Shown: positions 9,633 to 20,558 of the stretch, piece by piece
How the letters are laid out: every line of letters starts with the position of its first letter
How positions within the stretch are numbered: the first letter of the stretch is position 1
Origin: Planctomycetota bacterium
Lineage (GTDB): Bacteria > Planctomycetota > Phycisphaerae > UBA1845 > UTPLA1
Direction of reading: 5' to 3'
DNA length: 64,000 bases
NCBI GenBank assembly: GCA_003576905.1
Contig: QEVG01000011.1
Location: 1-64,000 of the forward strand
Notes under the pieces: model-generated
The model's input: only the letters and a program-made list of their open reading frames with translations
Database searches by the model: none
What the model was told of the DNA's origin: nothing
Translations under genes and position numbers: made by a program

Positions 9633-10484
9633 TTACCTCTGGAGATTGAACATCACCTCGGTAAACGTCGCAACATCAAGGGCGTCGATCGTGCGATCGT
9701 CGTTCAAGTCCGCGTTGAGCGAGCCGCAGTCCGGGTGGGCGGTGTCGTGCCCGGCCGGGTCGAGGAGCGCGCCGACAAACGGCTCCACGTCGAGCGTGTT
9801 GGTTGCCCCGTCGCAATTGACGTCGCCGGGTTGAATCGCCGCCTCGATGTGAACCGGCGCGGCCGCAGGATTGCCGTCGATGTAAAAATACACGTCGCCG
9901 GTCGTTAGGGTCCAGACATCGGGACCGGGGTTGTCGGGCAGGCCAAGCTCGTCAAGAACGGCGGCCTCCGTCGGCGGGTCGGTCGGGAAGCGCTCGGCCA
10001 TGAAATAGAGCCCGGCGGGCTGCGGGGGATCGGGAATGATCACCGAGCCCGGCGGAAAAACCTGTACGGAATCGTCGCAATGTCCGCCGGCCACGGAGCG
10101 CCGGCGAAAAACCTTCAGCGCTCCCCCGGCCGCGGGCTCATGCTGCCAGGACTCATGCACGCCGTCGTCATCCGTGTCCGGAGGAAAGGGAAAGTACATC
10201 ATGACACGGCCGCCGCCGAGGGGCAGCCACATGCCGACGACGAACTTGGGCTTCAGCGGCATCGTACCGACCCGAATGATCGTGATGCGCTCGCCATTGA
10301 CGACGACGGTCTTTGCGGCCTTCACCTCTTCGTTAGGACCAAGGGGCTGCGGGCCCTGATTCGGCCCCACGACCACGACACGACCCCCGTCGGCTTGGGC
10401 CGAGACGAGGGGCAGCGCGATCATGCCGAGCGCGAGAAATGCAAACGCCATGTTACGGATTGGCTGGCATCGAAAAGATGACAT
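9633..10484 (-). CDS. Exported protein with dockerin-like calcium repeats
   Basis: A 283-residue protein. The start at 10484 gives a signal peptide (MAFAFLALGMIALPLVSAQA). The body has no recognised enzyme motif. The C-terminus carries two dockerin-like loops: GDVNCDGATNTLDVEPFV and NADLNDDRTIDALDVATF, each with the D-x-N/D-x-D spacing of a calcium loop. This tail is frequent on secreted planctomycete proteins, without cellulosomes. Function unknown. It likely goes to the periplasm or cell surface. Confidence 0.78.
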   Translation of the reverse strand: MSSFRCQPIRNMAFAFLALGMIALPLVSAQADGGRVVVVGPNQGPQPLGPNEEVKAAKTVVVNGERITIIRVGTMPLKPKFVVGMWLPLGGGRVMMYFPFPPDTDDDGVHESWQHEPAAGGALKVFRRRSVAGGHCDDSVQVFPPGSVIIPDPPQPAGLYFMAERFPTDPPTEAAVLDELGLPDNPGPDVWTLTTGDVYFYIDGNPAAAPVHIEAAIQPGDVNCDGATNTLDVEPFVGALLDPAGHDTAHPDCGSLNADLNDDRTIDALDVATFTEVMFNLQR

Positions 10485-10898
10485 GGATCGGCTCCGTTTC
10501 TGAATCGGGTAAGGAGGTTGCAAGCGCACCATCTGGACAAGCGGCAATTGGAACAGCGATGGGCGCGAAATCCTCGTTGATTCGAGGCGGCGGCTTTCCG
10601 ACCGGAAGGCGACAATGCGGGAGGTGTCCGCGCAGGGTGCTGGTAGCGGGAAAAGGCACGCGCCCCGGCAATTCGTACCCTTTCTTCGCGCCTCCGTGAC
10701 CTGGCCCATCGCTCCCGGTAACGCCCGGCCTGCTTTCGACGATTCGTCCTTTCGTCGATTTCGTTCGCCTTCCGGGCAATACACCGGGCGGCGCCGATCC
10801 GATACCATGGACTGTTTTGCAACACGACCGGGACCGGCCGCCCAGCGCTGGGTTTGGCCGGGCCGCCGGACAGCGAACCGAGGGGTTTCCGCCCAGCC

Positions 10899-12845
10899 AT
10901 GGCCGCCGTCACGATTCAGGACGTTTACAAGTCCTACGCCGGGCACGAAGTGCTCTCCGGCGTCACGCTCGACCTTCACAAAGGCGAGAAGGTTGGGCTG
11001 ATCGGGGCAAATGGCAGCGGCAAGACCACGCTCTTCAAGCTCATTGTCGGCATCGAGAGTCCGGACAAGGGGACGGTGACGATCAGCGGCAGCGCGACAG
11101 TGGGTTACCTGCCGCAGGAGCCGGACCTTCCGGAAGGGGCGCGGCTGATCGACGCGGTGGAAGGCGTGTTCGATGGCCATCGGGCTCTCGAAGCGCAGCT
11201 CGCCGAGCTATCGCACCAGATAGCCGAGACCCATGGCACGCCGCAGGAGGCCGCGCTGCTGGAACGGTACGACCGGCTCCGGGCGCGTTTCGAATCGGCC
11301 GGCGGCTATGACTACGAGATTCGCCTACGCGAAGTGCTCGGGGGGTTGGGCTTTTCGCCGGACGAATACGCCCAGCCGGTAGCGCAGCTTTCGGGCGGGC
11401 AGAAATGCCGCGCGGCGCTCGCGCGGATGCTGCTTTCGAACGCGGACTTCCTGTTGCTCGACGAGCCGACGAATCACCTGGACATCGACGCAACGCGCTG
11501 GCTGGAGAAGTACCTTGCGAATTACGACGGCGGGGCGGTCATCATTTCGCACGACCGCTACCTGCTCGATCGCGTCGTGACCAAGATCGTCGAAGTCGAA
11601 GACCATCGCACGACGGTCTACCCCACCAACTACACGAATTACGCGCAGGCAAAGCGCATCCGCCGGCTTCAGGCCGAGCGCGACTACCAGAAGCAGAGCG
11701 AGTGGCTGGCCCACCAGCGCGACTACATCAACAAGACACGCTACGCGAAGGACTCGGCCAAGCAGGCGCGGGGGCGGCAGAAATACCTCGACCGCATGGA
11801 GGCGGACGGAAAGATCCTTGACAAGCCGAAGGGCGACGCGGCCCGACTGAAGCTGAACTTCGGCCGCGAGGTGCGCGGGGGCGAAATGATCGTCCGCTGC
11901 GAGAAGGCGGCCAAGGCGTTCGGCGAGACGGTGCTGATCCGCGAGCTGGATTTCGAGATGACGCGCGGGGAGAAGGTCGGCATCATCGGGCCGAATGGTG
12001 TCGGAAAGACGACACTCCTGCGGATGCTTCTGGGCCAGACGCCGCCAACCGCGGGAACCGTCCGCCTGTTTGAGAACCTGACCGTCGGATATTACGACCA
12101 GGAGCACCGCGACCTTGACGATTCGCTGACCGTGATCGAGGCCGTGCGGCGCGTACGCCCCGAGGTCAGCGAGGCAGAGGCCCGGTCGTTCCTGGCGCTC
12201 TTTCTCTTTCGCGGTGACGCGGTGTTCAAGCGCGTGGGCAGCCTGTCGGGCGGCGAACAGTCGCGCGTGCTCCTGGCGCGGGTGGTCTGGCAGAGCCCCC
12301 AGGTGCTGATCCTCGACGAGCCGACCAACCACCTCGACATCCCCGCGCGCGAGGCGCTGGAGGAGGCGCTGTCGCTTTTTCCCGGCAGCATCCTGATGGT
12401 GAGCCACGACCGGTACTTTCTCGATCGGATCGTCGATCGACTGCTGGTGCTTGCGGAGCGCGGGCGGCACGAACTGGTGCCGGGCAACTGGTCGAAGTAC
12501 GCCGAACTGCTCACGCAGCGCGAGGAGGCGGCACGAGCGGCGAAGGAGCGGGATCGCTCCGTCGCGCGCGAGGCCGCCGAGCGGAAAGCGGCGCAATCCG
12601 GCTCGCCGGGCGGAGGGAAGCAGAAATCGCGCTCGAAGTATGCCCTGAAGCGCGTCGAGGAGCTGGAGGCGAGGATCATCTCGCACGAATCGCGCATGAA
12701 AGAGCTTGAGGCATCATTCGCGGACGCCGCGCTGATGAAAGACGCGGCGAAGTCGAAGCAGCTGCACGATGAATATCACGCACTGCGCGAGTCGCTGGAG
12801 GAACTCAACCGCGAATGGGAAGAAGCAGTGGAATCGCAGGCGTGA
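10899..12845 (+). CDS. ABC-F family ATPase (Uup/EttA-like)
   Basis: A 648-residue soluble protein with two ABC domains. The first has Walker A GANGSGKTT, signature LSGGQ and Walker B LLLDEPTNHLDID. The second has GPNGVGKTT, LSGGEQ and LILDEPTNHLDIP. The linker is long and basic and includes the arginine-rich P-site interaction region of ABC-F proteins. A coiled-coil tail rich in glutamate, lysine and arginine follows, as in Uup. No membrane segments occur, so it is a ribosome-associated factor rather than a transporter. The ATG at 10899 (MAAVTIQDVYKSY) places the first ABC domain at the N-terminus. Confidence 0.9.
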   Translation: MAAVTIQDVYKSYAGHEVLSGVTLDLHKGEKVGLIGANGSGKTTLFKLIVGIESPDKGTVTISGSATVGYLPQEPDLPEGARLIDAVEGVFDGHRALEAQLAELSHQIAETHGTPQEAALLERYDRLRARFESAGGYDYEIRLREVLGGLGFSPDEYAQPVAQLSGGQKCRAALARMLLSNADFLLLDEPTNHLDIDATRWLEKYLANYDGGAVIISHDRYLLDRVVTKIVEVEDHRTTVYPTNYTNYAQAKRIRRLQAERDYQKQSEWLAHQRDYINKTRYAKDSAKQARGRQKYLDRMEADGKILDKPKGDAARLKLNFGREVRGGEMIVRCEKAAKAFGETVLIRELDFEMTRGEKVGIIGPNGVGKTTLLRMLLGQTPPTAGTVRLFENLTVGYYDQEHRDLDDSLTVIEAVRRVRPEVSEAEARSFLALFLFRGDAVFKRVGSLSGGEQSRVLLARVVWQSPQVLILDEPTNHLDIPAREALEEALSLFPGSILMVSHDRYFLDRIVDRLLVLAERGRHELVPGNWSKYAELLTQREEAARAAKERDRSVAREAAERKAAQSGSPGGGKQKSRSKYALKRVEELEARIISHESRMKELEASFADAALMKDAAKSKQLHDEYHALRESLEELNREWEEAVESQA

Positions 12846-12851
12846 GTAGAC

Positions 12852-13280
12852 TCAGCCGACCACCAAGAGCCCCAGGCCGGCCAGCAGCCAGAGGACACCG
12901 ACGACAACACAGGGGCGGACCATGTCTTCTTCGCAGTAGTAATAGTAAGCCAGGGCGGCGAGCGAGAGGAGAGTCGACCCTGCAACACTGCGGAATCTGA
13001 GATATGCCGAGATGCCGGGCAATGCCTTCATTCCCTTTGTTGTGAGCCAGGCACCGACGACAAAGCAAGCAAGCCCACAGACAATGAGAAAGCGGTCCAG
13101 CAGGATGCGCCGGCGATCCGGCGCATTGGCCGGCGCGAGCCACTCGGCATATTCACGTTCAGCAGCTGATTGAATCTTGTGCCCGCACTCCGGACAGTGC
13201 AGCGACGGCAGGCCGTGGAGGTTATAGCCGCAGATAGGGCAGTGCGGGGATGCATCCGGATTGCCGCGTGGTCTCGTCAT
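12852..13280 (-). CDS. Small zinc-ribbon membrane protein
   Basis: A 142-residue protein. CPICGYNLHGLPSLHCPECGH near residue 14 is a four-cysteine zinc ribbon of the type common in planctomycete membrane proteins. Three hydrophobic segments follow (FLIVCGLACFVVGAWL, VAGSTLLSLAALAYYYY, PCVVVGVLWLLAGLGLLVVG). Its ATG overlaps the TGA of the preceding BtpA-like gene in an ATGA, so the two are translationally coupled. Role unknown. Confidence 0.72.
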   Translation of the reverse strand: MTRPRGNPDASPHCPICGYNLHGLPSLHCPECGHKIQSAAEREYAEWLAPANAPDRRRILLDRFLIVCGLACFVVGAWLTTKGMKALPGISAYLRFRSVAGSTLLSLAALAYYYYCEEDMVRPCVVVGVLWLLAGLGLLVVG

Positions 13281-14104
13281 CGTGCTTGCATGGCAACCGC
13301 CATCAGAGCTGAAACGCGCCTGGCATCCAATTCCGCCGTCGTCTTTCCGCCCTTCTTGAGGCAGGTGCCGACGATCACCCCGTCGGCGGCTTTGAGGCAA
13401 TCGCTCACGGACTCAGCCGTGACGCCTGAGCCGATCCAGACCGGGACGCCGGGCACGGCCCCCTTCACGCGGCGGACGGCGGCGAGGTCGGTAGCCTTGC
13501 CGGTGCCTGCGCCGCTGACGATAAGGACGTCCGCGCCGGCGCGGTGGGCCGTTTCCTCGGCGGCGAGGGCGATATCGGGCTGGCTGATCGGGACGGCGTG
13601 CTTCACGTGGACATCGGCGGCGATCTTCACATGCGGCGCAAGCGCCGCGCGGCGGCGCAGGAGCTCGCTCGCCCGCCCTGTGATCAGGCCCTGGTCGGTC
13701 GCATACGTGCCCGACAGAACATTCACGCGAATGAACGCCGCACCGGCCGCGGCGGCGACAGCCAGTGCCGCCAGCGCGTCATTGCGCAGGACATTCACGC
13801 CCACCGGCACGTCGCAGGACCGCACCACATGGTTCACCACGATCCCCATCGCGGCAATGGTCTCTTCCGGAACGCGGTCCGGCGCGAACGGTGCGTCGCC
13901 GAAGTTCTCGACGATGACCGCGTCAAAGCCCGCCTTCGCGAGCTGTCGCGCCTCGGACACGGCGCGATCGATAATGGAATCCATCGGCAGCTTCGCCCGC
14001 GCCGAGCCCGGCAGGCCGGGCAAATGCACCATGCCGACGAGTCGGATGCCCTCGATGCCGGCCGCCGCCGGTTTCTTCCGCGTTCGCGATGTGACCTTGG
14101 CCAT
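13277..14104 (-). CDS. BtpA/SgcQ family TIM-barrel protein
   Basis: A 275-residue protein starting at ATG 14104. The opening LVGMVHLPGLPGS, the central DAVIVENFGDAPF and GVNVLRNDALAAL, and the closing ADGVIVGTCLKKGG are typical of BtpA, a TIM-barrel protein needed for photosystem I in cyanobacteria. In non-photosynthetic bacteria members are of unknown function and are related to sugar or nucleotide enzymes. The last codon overlaps the start of the zinc-ribbon gene as ATGA. Confidence 0.85.
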   Translation of the reverse strand: MAKVTSRTRKKPAAAGIEGIRLVGMVHLPGLPGSARAKLPMDSIIDRAVSEARQLAKAGFDAVIVENFGDAPFAPDRVPEETIAAMGIVVNHVVRSCDVPVGVNVLRNDALAALAVAAAAGAAFIRVNVLSGTYATDQGLITGRASELLRRRAALAPHVKIAADVHVKHAVPISQPDIALAAEETAHRAGADVLIVSGAGTGKATDLAAVRRVKGAVPGVPVWIGSGVTAESVSDCLKAADGVIVGTCLKKGGKTTAELDARRVSALMAVAMQAR

Positions 14105-14275
14105 GTATCGGATCCCTGCGTCGATTGGGGGCGGTCGCGCCGTCCACATTCGCGGGGCGGTCCTGCCGACCGAACAGGGTTATCGCGAATGATGCGCGGG
14201 GAATCAAGCCGCCATCGCCCGGCCGCAGGAATAGGGGGGAACTCGGAAACGGCCGCGGCGGCGCGCCCGGCAAGG

Positions 14276-15298
14276 TCACTTTGCGTCGCGCCAGAACTCG
14301 CAGGGTGACAGACGCCGCCCGCGCGCTTCGTTGAGGGTGATGGTGGCCGGCTCGATCAGGTGCGCGACATGTGGACAGTCCGGCGCGTGATACTGATGGG
14401 TGTGCTTACCGACGACGGCTTCGCGCCGACCGGCCGCGCCGGAAAGCCGCTTCCAGACGCCGCGCTGGCTCCAGGCGGCGTCGTCTTCCCTGTTCAGGTA
14501 CTCGGCCCGCCGCGGGCACGGCTGCCCACGATCCACCCAGGCCAGGCCCTCGAGAAGCAGGGCAGAGGCGAGATCCGACTTGTCGGAACCATACGACACG
14601 GAGGCAACGAGCCGTCCAAGCGCGTCGCGCGGCGAGGTTCCATCCTCCCCGCGATGCCATGATAATTGCACTTTGCGGCCCTTGACGCGTTTGGCCAGAA
14701 AGGAAGCGGCCGCTTCGCCGTCCATCTGACCCGATCGCGGACATCCGACGCCCCAGAGGCGGACGTGCTCTCCGCTTTCCAGCACAATTGTGCCGCCGGC
14801 CACAACCTCCTTGACGCGGGCGCTGAGCGTTTCGATTTCCGGTTCGTCGGCTTGACTCCTGTCCGGTTGCGACGGCTTGATGGCATCTCCGGCGGAGGGT
14901 ACCGGCGCGCCGGGCGACTCGGGCGCGCCTTCGTCCTTTTCCGCGCGCCCGTCCTTTGTTGTCCGTCGCCTTGCTTCGGCGTCGTCCGCGGGAGTATTCG
15001 CCCCATCGGACTTCGCTTTTTCCGCCGCTTCGGCCTCGCGCTCGACCAATCGCGCACAGGACTTGCAGAGGCGCCGCCCCTCGGACACGGCTTCCTTCTC
15101 GCTTTTGAACCGGACGCGGTTCTCCGCACTGATATTCTTCGCCGCGGAGCAGAGTCGGATGTGATAGACCTTGCTGCGCCGGGCGGCGAAGATCTCCTCC
15201 TGCGCGGCGGCAACACTCGGGCCGACGAGCGGCGAAACGAGAAGCACGATCAGACCCCGAACCGCCGCCCGAACACGCATGTGCCCGTTAGTAAGCAT
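14276..15298 (-). CDS. Exported SNase-like nuclease flanked by two Ada-type metal motifs
   Basis: A 340-residue protein with signal peptide (GLIVLLVSPLVGPSVAAAQ). A first cysteine motif appears near residue 40 to 75 (YHIRLCSAAKNI, then LCKSC). A charged linker follows, then a staphylococcal nuclease-like domain (EHVRLWGVGCPRSG, GEAAASFLAKRV, DALGRLVASV, LLLEGLAWVD). A second motif of the same type ends the protein (QYHAPDCPHVAHL, then LSPCEFW). Both motifs resemble the YHxxxC metal-binding module. GGGAG before the ATG at 15298 supports the start. The arginine of the catalytic DALGR segment is present; whether the enzyme is active is not clear. Confidence 0.7.
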   Translation of the reverse strand: MLTNGHMRVRAAVRGLIVLLVSPLVGPSVAAAQEEIFAARRSKVYHIRLCSAAKNISAENRVRFKSEKEAVSEGRRLCKSCARLVEREAEAAEKAKSDGANTPADDAEARRRTTKDGRAEKDEGAPESPGAPVPSAGDAIKPSQPDRSQADEPEIETLSARVKEVVAGGTIVLESGEHVRLWGVGCPRSGQMDGEAAASFLAKRVKGRKVQLSWHRGEDGTSPRDALGRLVASVSYGSDKSDLASALLLEGLAWVDRGQPCPRRAEYLNREDDAAWSQRGVWKRLSGAAGRREAVVGKHTHQYHAPDCPHVAHLIEPATITLNEARGRRLSPCEFWRDAK

Positions 15299-15554
15299 GC
15301 ACGGAACTCCCGGAGGCTTCATCCCGCCGCGCGATTCTACTACAGACCGGGGATCGATTTGAACAGTTGGCGGCCCGAAAAATACCCGGCGTCCGGCCCC
15401 CCCGCCGTCTTCGGCCGCGCCGGTACGCGATTTGCGCCCGGGCGAAAGAATGCGCAGAAACGCTTCGCCGCGCGGCCCTGTGTCCACGGGGCGATGCCGG
15501 CAATGTCTTCGTGCCGGAATCACGACACTAGGCGGCGATGGGCGAGCCGAACTT

Positions 15555-15938
15555 TCATTCCCACGACGAACCGCCGCGCCGGGGACCGGACAGCTTCTGG
15601 GAACGGTAGCAGTCTCGACAATAGACCGGCCGGCCCTCGGCCGGCTTGAACGGAACCTGCGTCGGCTGGCCGCAGGCGCTGCACACCGCGTCAAACAGCT
15701 CCGCCGGCGGACGGCGCGAACCGCCCGGGCCACCGTCACCGCCGCCCTGTCGCGGCCCGCCGCGGCGCGCCCCGCCTCCCCCTGAGGGCATTGTCTTCTT
15801 GCGCTTCTCGCGGCAGGGCCGACACCGCTTGGGATCGTGCTCGAGCCCGCGCTGCGCATAGCGCTCCTGGTCTTCCGCGGAGTGGATGAACTCCGCGCCG
15901 CAATCGGCGCAGATCAAGGTCTTGTCAGTGTAGTCCAT
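15555..15938 (-). CDS. Zinc-ribbon protein with two CxxC clusters
   Basis: A 127-residue protein. The N-terminal part (MDYTDKTLICADCGAEFIHSAEDQ, with HDPKRCRPCRE) matches the short bacterial zinc-ribbon family often annotated as a probable zinc-binding domain. A glycine/arginine-rich linker then leads to a second cluster (FDAVCSACGQPTQVPFKP and PVYCRDC). The composition suggests nucleic-acid or protein binding. It has no partner nearby that explains it. Confidence 0.75.
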   Translation of the reverse strand: MDYTDKTLICADCGAEFIHSAEDQERYAQRGLEHDPKRCRPCREKRKKTMPSGGGGARRGGPRQGGGDGGPGGSRRPPAELFDAVCSACGQPTQVPFKPAEGRPVYCRDCYRSQKLSGPRRGGSSWE

Positions 15939-16194
15939 GGGAAGGCCTCATGACGGGACGCGGCGGCCGAGCACTCCTGAGTACCCGTCGACCCGATGGC
16001 CGGAAGGGATTGTTTAAGGATGCTCTCGAAGGGCAAGGTCGGCCCTGCCCGTCAACTTGAACGAACATCGCACCCAAACGGACGCGGTTTGTCAAGCATT
16101 CCGGACCCCTCGGCCCGGGTCGCCCGCCCGACGCGGCGGAACATGGTTTTGCCCGCGGCCTTGCGAATCCGGCCTCCGCCCGCCAGGGATCGCG

Positions 16195-19100
16195 TCATCC
16201 GCGCGGAGCGATTCGCTGTGCCGCCGGGCCGCGCAATTCCGCCGGCGCGGGCGTGAGAGCGGGTTCCGGCCGCGACCGCCACTTCACATCGTCGCGCGTG
16301 TGCTTGCTGGTCAGTTCAATGGGCCGACCGGCGATGAACGCGGCCACCACGCAGTTGCCGGCCTGAAGCGGCGTGTCCGTGCAGACGATGACATCGGCGG
16401 ACTTCCCAACCTCGAGGCTGCCGAGGCGGTCGTCGACGCCGATGATCCGGGCGGCGTCGAGCGTAATGGAGCGGAGCGCGTGCTCCGGATCGAGGCCGTA
16501 CGCCGACGCATAGCCCGCCTCAACGCCGAGCAGCTTGGTGAGCGAGGCATCGGGCACGGTAATCGCGAATCGTACGCCCGCGCGGGCGAGCGTCTCGGGG
16601 TTTCGATAGACGCTGTCCCACGGTTCGAACTTGTCGCCGGGCAGATCGGTGGTTCGACCGAGGATGACATCGACGCGCTCATCGGCAAGGCGCGAAGCGA
16701 GCTTCCAGGCGTGGCGGCCACCGAGTATCACGGGGCGGAGCTTGTACCGGTCGGCGAACCTCAGGGCCTCGACGATCTGCTTGTAGCTGTCGGCCCGGAA
16801 GAGGACCGGCCGCCTGCCCATCACGTACGCCGACATGGCTTCCAACCGTGCGTCGTAGTCCTCATCGCCGCGCCGGGGAGCGTTGTTCGACTCGATCCTC
16901 CGAGCATATTGTTGCGCCGATCGCAGGAACTCCTCGAGGCGAGCGAGGCGCGTGCGGTGCGCGTCCAACTGTTCCTGCTTCTGTTCCTCTTCGAGATCTT
17001 CCGGAAACTCGACCGGGAGCGACGGCAGATTGACGACGAGTCCGAGCGACGTGGCGACCAGCGCCTCCGGCATGGACCAGCCGTCCAGATGCACGAGGCC
17101 GGTCTGCCCGGCGATCATGCCGCCGCCGGGCACCAGCATGGCCGAGGTGACGCCTTCGCAGCGAGCAACCTCGACGGCGGAGGCAAAGGGATTGAATGCG
17201 CACTGGGCCAGCAGGTCGGCCTGGAAGTCCCCGATATCCGCCGTATCCACGCTGCCGGCGACGCTTCCGATCTCGGTCAGCCCCAGCGTGGCATGGGCGT
17301 TGATCAGCCCGGGAAACACATGCAGCCCGGTCGCGTCGATCCGCGCCGCGCCGTCGGGAATGGCGACGTTTTCGGTCGGGCCGACCCGCGCGATTTTTCC
17401 ATCGGCGATGACCACGAGTCCTTTTTCAATCACGGGGCCGCTCACAGGATGAACCGCGGCGCCGATGATCCAGTATTCGCCGCGCGCCGACGGAAGGACG
17501 GCCAGCGGATCGCGTGCCCCGGGAAACGTCTTCGCGGCCCTGACGGGGATCGGCCGGGCGACGTCGAGCTCGGGATGCTTGAAGTACACTTCGCCGTCGA
17601 GCACGGTGAGCACGCAGCGCGAGAAGGTGTCGAGGGGGTGGCCGTCGAAGACGGCGATGTCGGCGCGCTTTCCGGGCTCGATGGAGCCGACGTACTTATC
17701 GACGCCGAGCTGAATCGCGCCGTTGATCGTGATCAGGCGCAGGCAGTCGTCGGGCGAAAGGCCGCCGAACCGCAGGCTCTTGGCGGCTTCCAGATTCAGG
17801 TGGCGCATCAGTTCCGGCGAATCGGAGTTGACCGTGGCGACCACGCCGCCCTGTGTCATACGCGCGGCATTGTGCGGAATGGCGTCGTAGGCTTCGAGCT
17901 TGTACGCCCACCAGTCGGAAAAGGTCGAAGCCGTGACGCCGTGCCGGCGCATCTCGGGGATGATCCGATAGCCCTCGAGGATGTGCTGGAGAACGGCCAC
18001 GCGGAATCCGTATTCTTCGGCAACGGCCAGGAGCCGGAGAATCTCGTCGGCGCGATAGCAGTGCGAATGCACCCAGATTCCGCCGTCGAGAACGGCGGCG
18101 AGGGCCTCGAGGCGCAGATCGCGGCGCGGGGGCCTGGGGTCCTTGCCCTCGGCCTTATCGCGCTCGAAGGCCTCCCATTCGCGCTTGTAGCGCAGCGCCG
18201 CGTCGAAGCTTCGGCGGATCGTGGCCTCGACGCCCATGCGGCTGTTCGGGAATCGCGTGCCACGGCGGCCGAAATTCGACTGCTTGACGTTCTCGCCCAG
18301 GGCGAACTTCACGCTCCGCGGCGCTTCCGTGAAGCGCCATTCGGCGGCGGGCTTGCCGTACTTGAGCCGCAGGACGACGTTCTGCCCACCGATCGTGTTG
18401 GCCGAACCGTGCATGGTGTGGATGCAGGTCACGCCGCCCGCCAGGGCGCGGTAGGCCGCGACGCTTTCGTGATCGACGGCATCTCCAATGCGCACCTCCG
18501 GCGTCACCGAAAGCGAGAATTCGTTCAGCCCGCCGTCGATGCAGATATGCGAATGGCAGTCGATGATGCCGGGCATGACGAAGTATCCGCGGAGGTCGAT
18601 TGCGGTCATGCCGGGAGGGGCGGTCAGGCCGCGGCCGACGGCAGAGATGCGGCCGTCCTGGATCATCACGTCGGTCTCCTCCAGCACGCCTTTCGTGACG
18701 GTCAGCACCGTGGCGTTTCGCAGGAGCAGATCGCCGCCGGTGTCAATGAACGGCTTGCGGTCGGACTCCAGTTCCACTTCGTAGTCAGGACGCGGCGGCG
18801 CGGCGGCCGTCGTGGGCTGGGAGTCGGTCGTCGGCTGCGACGCGGCCGTGGCTCCGCCGCGGTCCAACATCTCCTCGTCCTCCGGCTTCCTGCCGCCACG
18901 ACTCCGCCCAGGGTCACGGCGGTCGGGCCGCTTCGACTCCACGGCGGGATCAAAGCGCTTTCCCTGAACGAAGGCCCACTTGACCTTCGCCTTCTCGTCG
19001 GCGAAAGGCTTGTCGAAGATCGTCAGGTTGGCGAGTTTCGTGGGGGCCACGCCGCCCAGCCGGTCGGCGACGCCGAGAATCTCCGCCGCGTTCTCAGTAA

Positions 19101-20373
19101 GTGCCGACAAGGCGACATCTTCCGGCAGACCCCGCGCGATCGCCTTGCGCAGGTTCTTGAGAAAATCGTCCGGCGACTTCATTTCGAACGTGCCGATGGC
19201 GATCGTGACGCCCGCCTCGTGCAGCATTCGCGCGTTGTCGACCTCCTCCTCCCACAAGCGCACCCGCTCGTCAAAGAGCCGCTGCGGCTCGAAGGGGCCT
19301 TTCTCCCATTTCGCGTCGAAAACGGGATCGAGCGCATGCGGCGCGGGTGCGTCGCCCTCCGGCTTGTCCGGTTTCGGGGCCTCCGGCTCCTTCGACCACT
19401 TCAGGCTGACGATGACCGGCACGCCCGATTCCTTCAGACGCTTCGCGGCCTTCCATGCCGCGCGGCCGCCCAGGATGACGGGACGCAGTTTGAACTGCTC
19501 GGCGGCATCGAGGGCCCGGTGAATTTCATTCTCCGTGTTGGCGATGAAGGCGATCCGGCCGCGCTCTTTCTGGAGACGGGCCAGCACGTCCAGATCGCGA
19601 TCGACCGGCGGCGGAACCTCGGTGCGGTGCCGGGCATGCCAGTCAAGGAGGTCGGCGTGATGCACGGCGTCCAGCATGATCTGGCGGAACGCCGCGATCG
19701 ACCCGATCATCGTGGACGGATACTGCGGACGATCGAACGCGCCGGGCGTGATCCGCGGCCCGCGCGGACGGCGCGGCTGGTCGCTCGTCACGAACGCGGC
19801 GTGCTGGGCGACGTCGGTCGCCAGGATCGAGCGGCGCGGGGGCTCGTCGCCCAAGAGAACAACCGCGCTGGAGCCCGAGAAGATGGCCGGCTTGGGCGCG
19901 ATGAGCGCGGCGGTAAAGCCGTTCCTGCGGAAATCGCCACCGCTGGCGGTCCTCGGGTCGTACATCTCCTCCGCGCGCCAGTGCGGATGCATCAGCCGCC
20001 GGTAGGCTTTGACCGTGGCCGACTGCGGCCCCTCGACGACGTCGGGGTTCTCATCTTCGCGGAGTGCCCGCTCCTCGTCACTCGGCTCGGCACGGCTGAT
20101 GCCGGCGTGAGTGGCGGCGTCGATGAACCCTGGATAAACGATGAGCCCGGTGGCGTCGACTATCTCGGAGTCGACCGGGATCGCGATATTCTGTCCGACC
20201 GCGACGATGCGGCCCTTGTCTATGACGATTGTTCCGTTGTCGATGACATTGCCGACGACCGCGATGATCTTCGCGTTGGTGACGGCAATCGGCGACTCGT
20301 ATTCAGCGCGGATCGGCGCCGGACACGTGAGGAGACAGAAACACAAGGCGACCAGGGCTACTCGCGACATCAT
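16195..20373 (-). CDS. Three-module amidohydrolase with one intact catalytic centre
   Basis: A 1392-residue exported protein (signal [19 protein letters not shown]). It has three imidazolonepropionase/metal-dependent hydrolase modules in a row. The central one has a canonical HxH ([16 protein letters not shown], near residue 604). In the first, the same place reads [12 protein letters not shown] (near 85), and in the third [12 protein letters not shown] (near 1024), so each has lost a metal-binding histidine. Modules one and three also share a similar segment ([18 protein letters not shown]), so they look like copies of one another. The middle module probably does the chemistry; the outer ones may be structural. 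Substrate not deducible. Confidence 0.78.
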   Translation of the reverse strand: MMSRVALVALCFCLLTCPAPIRAEYESPIAVTNAKIIAVVGNVIDNGTIVIDKGRIVAVGQNIAIPVDSEIVDATGLIVYPGFIDAATHAGISRAEPSDEERALREDENPDVVEGPQSATVKAYRRLMHPHWRAEEMYDPRTASGGDFRRNGFTAALIAPKPAIFSGSSAVVLLGDEPPRRSILATDVAQHAAFVTSDQPRRPRGPRITPGAFDRPQYPSTMIGSIAAFRQIMLDAVHHADLLDWHARHRTEVPPPVDRDLDVLARLQKERGRIAFIANTENEIHRALDAAEQFKLRPVILGGRAAWKAAKRLKESGVPVIVSLKWSKEPEAPKPDKPEGDAPAPHALDPVFDAKWEKGPFEPQRLFDERVRLWEEEVDNARMLHEAGVTIAIGTFEMKSPDDFLKNLRKAIARGLPEDVALSALTENAAEILGVADRLGGVAPTKLANLTIFDKPFADEKAKVKWAFVQGKRFDPAVESKRPDRRDPGRSRGGRKPEDEEMLDRGGATAASQPTTDSQPTTAAAPPRPDYEVELESDRKPFIDTGGDLLLRNATVLTVTKGVLEETDVMIQDGRISAVGRGLTAPPGMTAIDLRGYFVMPGIIDCHSHICIDGGLNEFSLSVTPEVRIGDAVDHESVAAYRALAGGVTCIHTMHGSANTIGGQNVVLRLKYGKPAAEWRFTEAPRSVKFALGENVKQSNFGRRGTRFPNSRMGVEATIRRSFDAALRYKREWEAFERDKAEGKDPRPPRRDLRLEALAAVLDGGIWVHSHCYRADEILRLLAVAEEYGFRVAVLQHILEGYRIIPEMRRHGVTASTFSDWWAYKLEAYDAIPHNAARMTQGGVVATVNSDSPELMRHLNLEAAKSLRFGGLSPDDCLRLITINGAIQLGVDKYVGSIEPGKRADIAVFDGHPLDTFSRCVLTVLDGEVYFKHPELDVARPIPVRAAKTFPGARDPLAVLPSARGEYWIIGAAVHPVSGPVIEKGLVVIADGKIARVGPTENVAIPDGAARIDATGLHVFPGLINAHATLGLTEIGSVAGSVDTADIGDFQADLLAQCAFNPFASAVEVARCEGVTSAMLVPGGGMIAGQTGLVHLDGWSMPEALVATSLGLVVNLPSLPVEFPEDLEEEQKQEQLDAHRTRLARLEEFLRSAQQYARRIESNNAPRRGDEDYDARLEAMSAYVMGRRPVLFRADSYKQIVEALRFADRYKLRPVILGGRHAWKLASRLADERVDVILGRTTDLPGDKFEPWDSVYRNPETLARAGVRFAITVPDASLTKLLGVEAGYASAYGLDPEHALRSITLDAARIIGVDDRLGSLEVGKSADVIVCTDTPLQAGNCVVAAFIAGRPIELTSKHTRDDVKWRSRPEPALTPAPAELRGPAAQRIAPRG

Positions 20374-20558
20374 CCGTTCGCTCCGATGAAAAACCGGCGG
20401 GGATTGCCCCAGCCCATGGAAATACGGGCCCCATCAAACCACGCTGCCCGCGTTGTGCCCGCTGAACAGGATCATTTGAACGGGTGCCGCCGCGTGACGC
20501 AACGCCGGCGCGCCCGGCGGCCGGTCGCGATGCGCCGCCCCCTTCTCGATGCGTGCGG

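Noticed and set aside
13170-14192. Plus-strand frame of 340 codons across the BtpA gene
   Set aside because: Shadow of a clearly recognised minus-strand gene; composition is low complexity.
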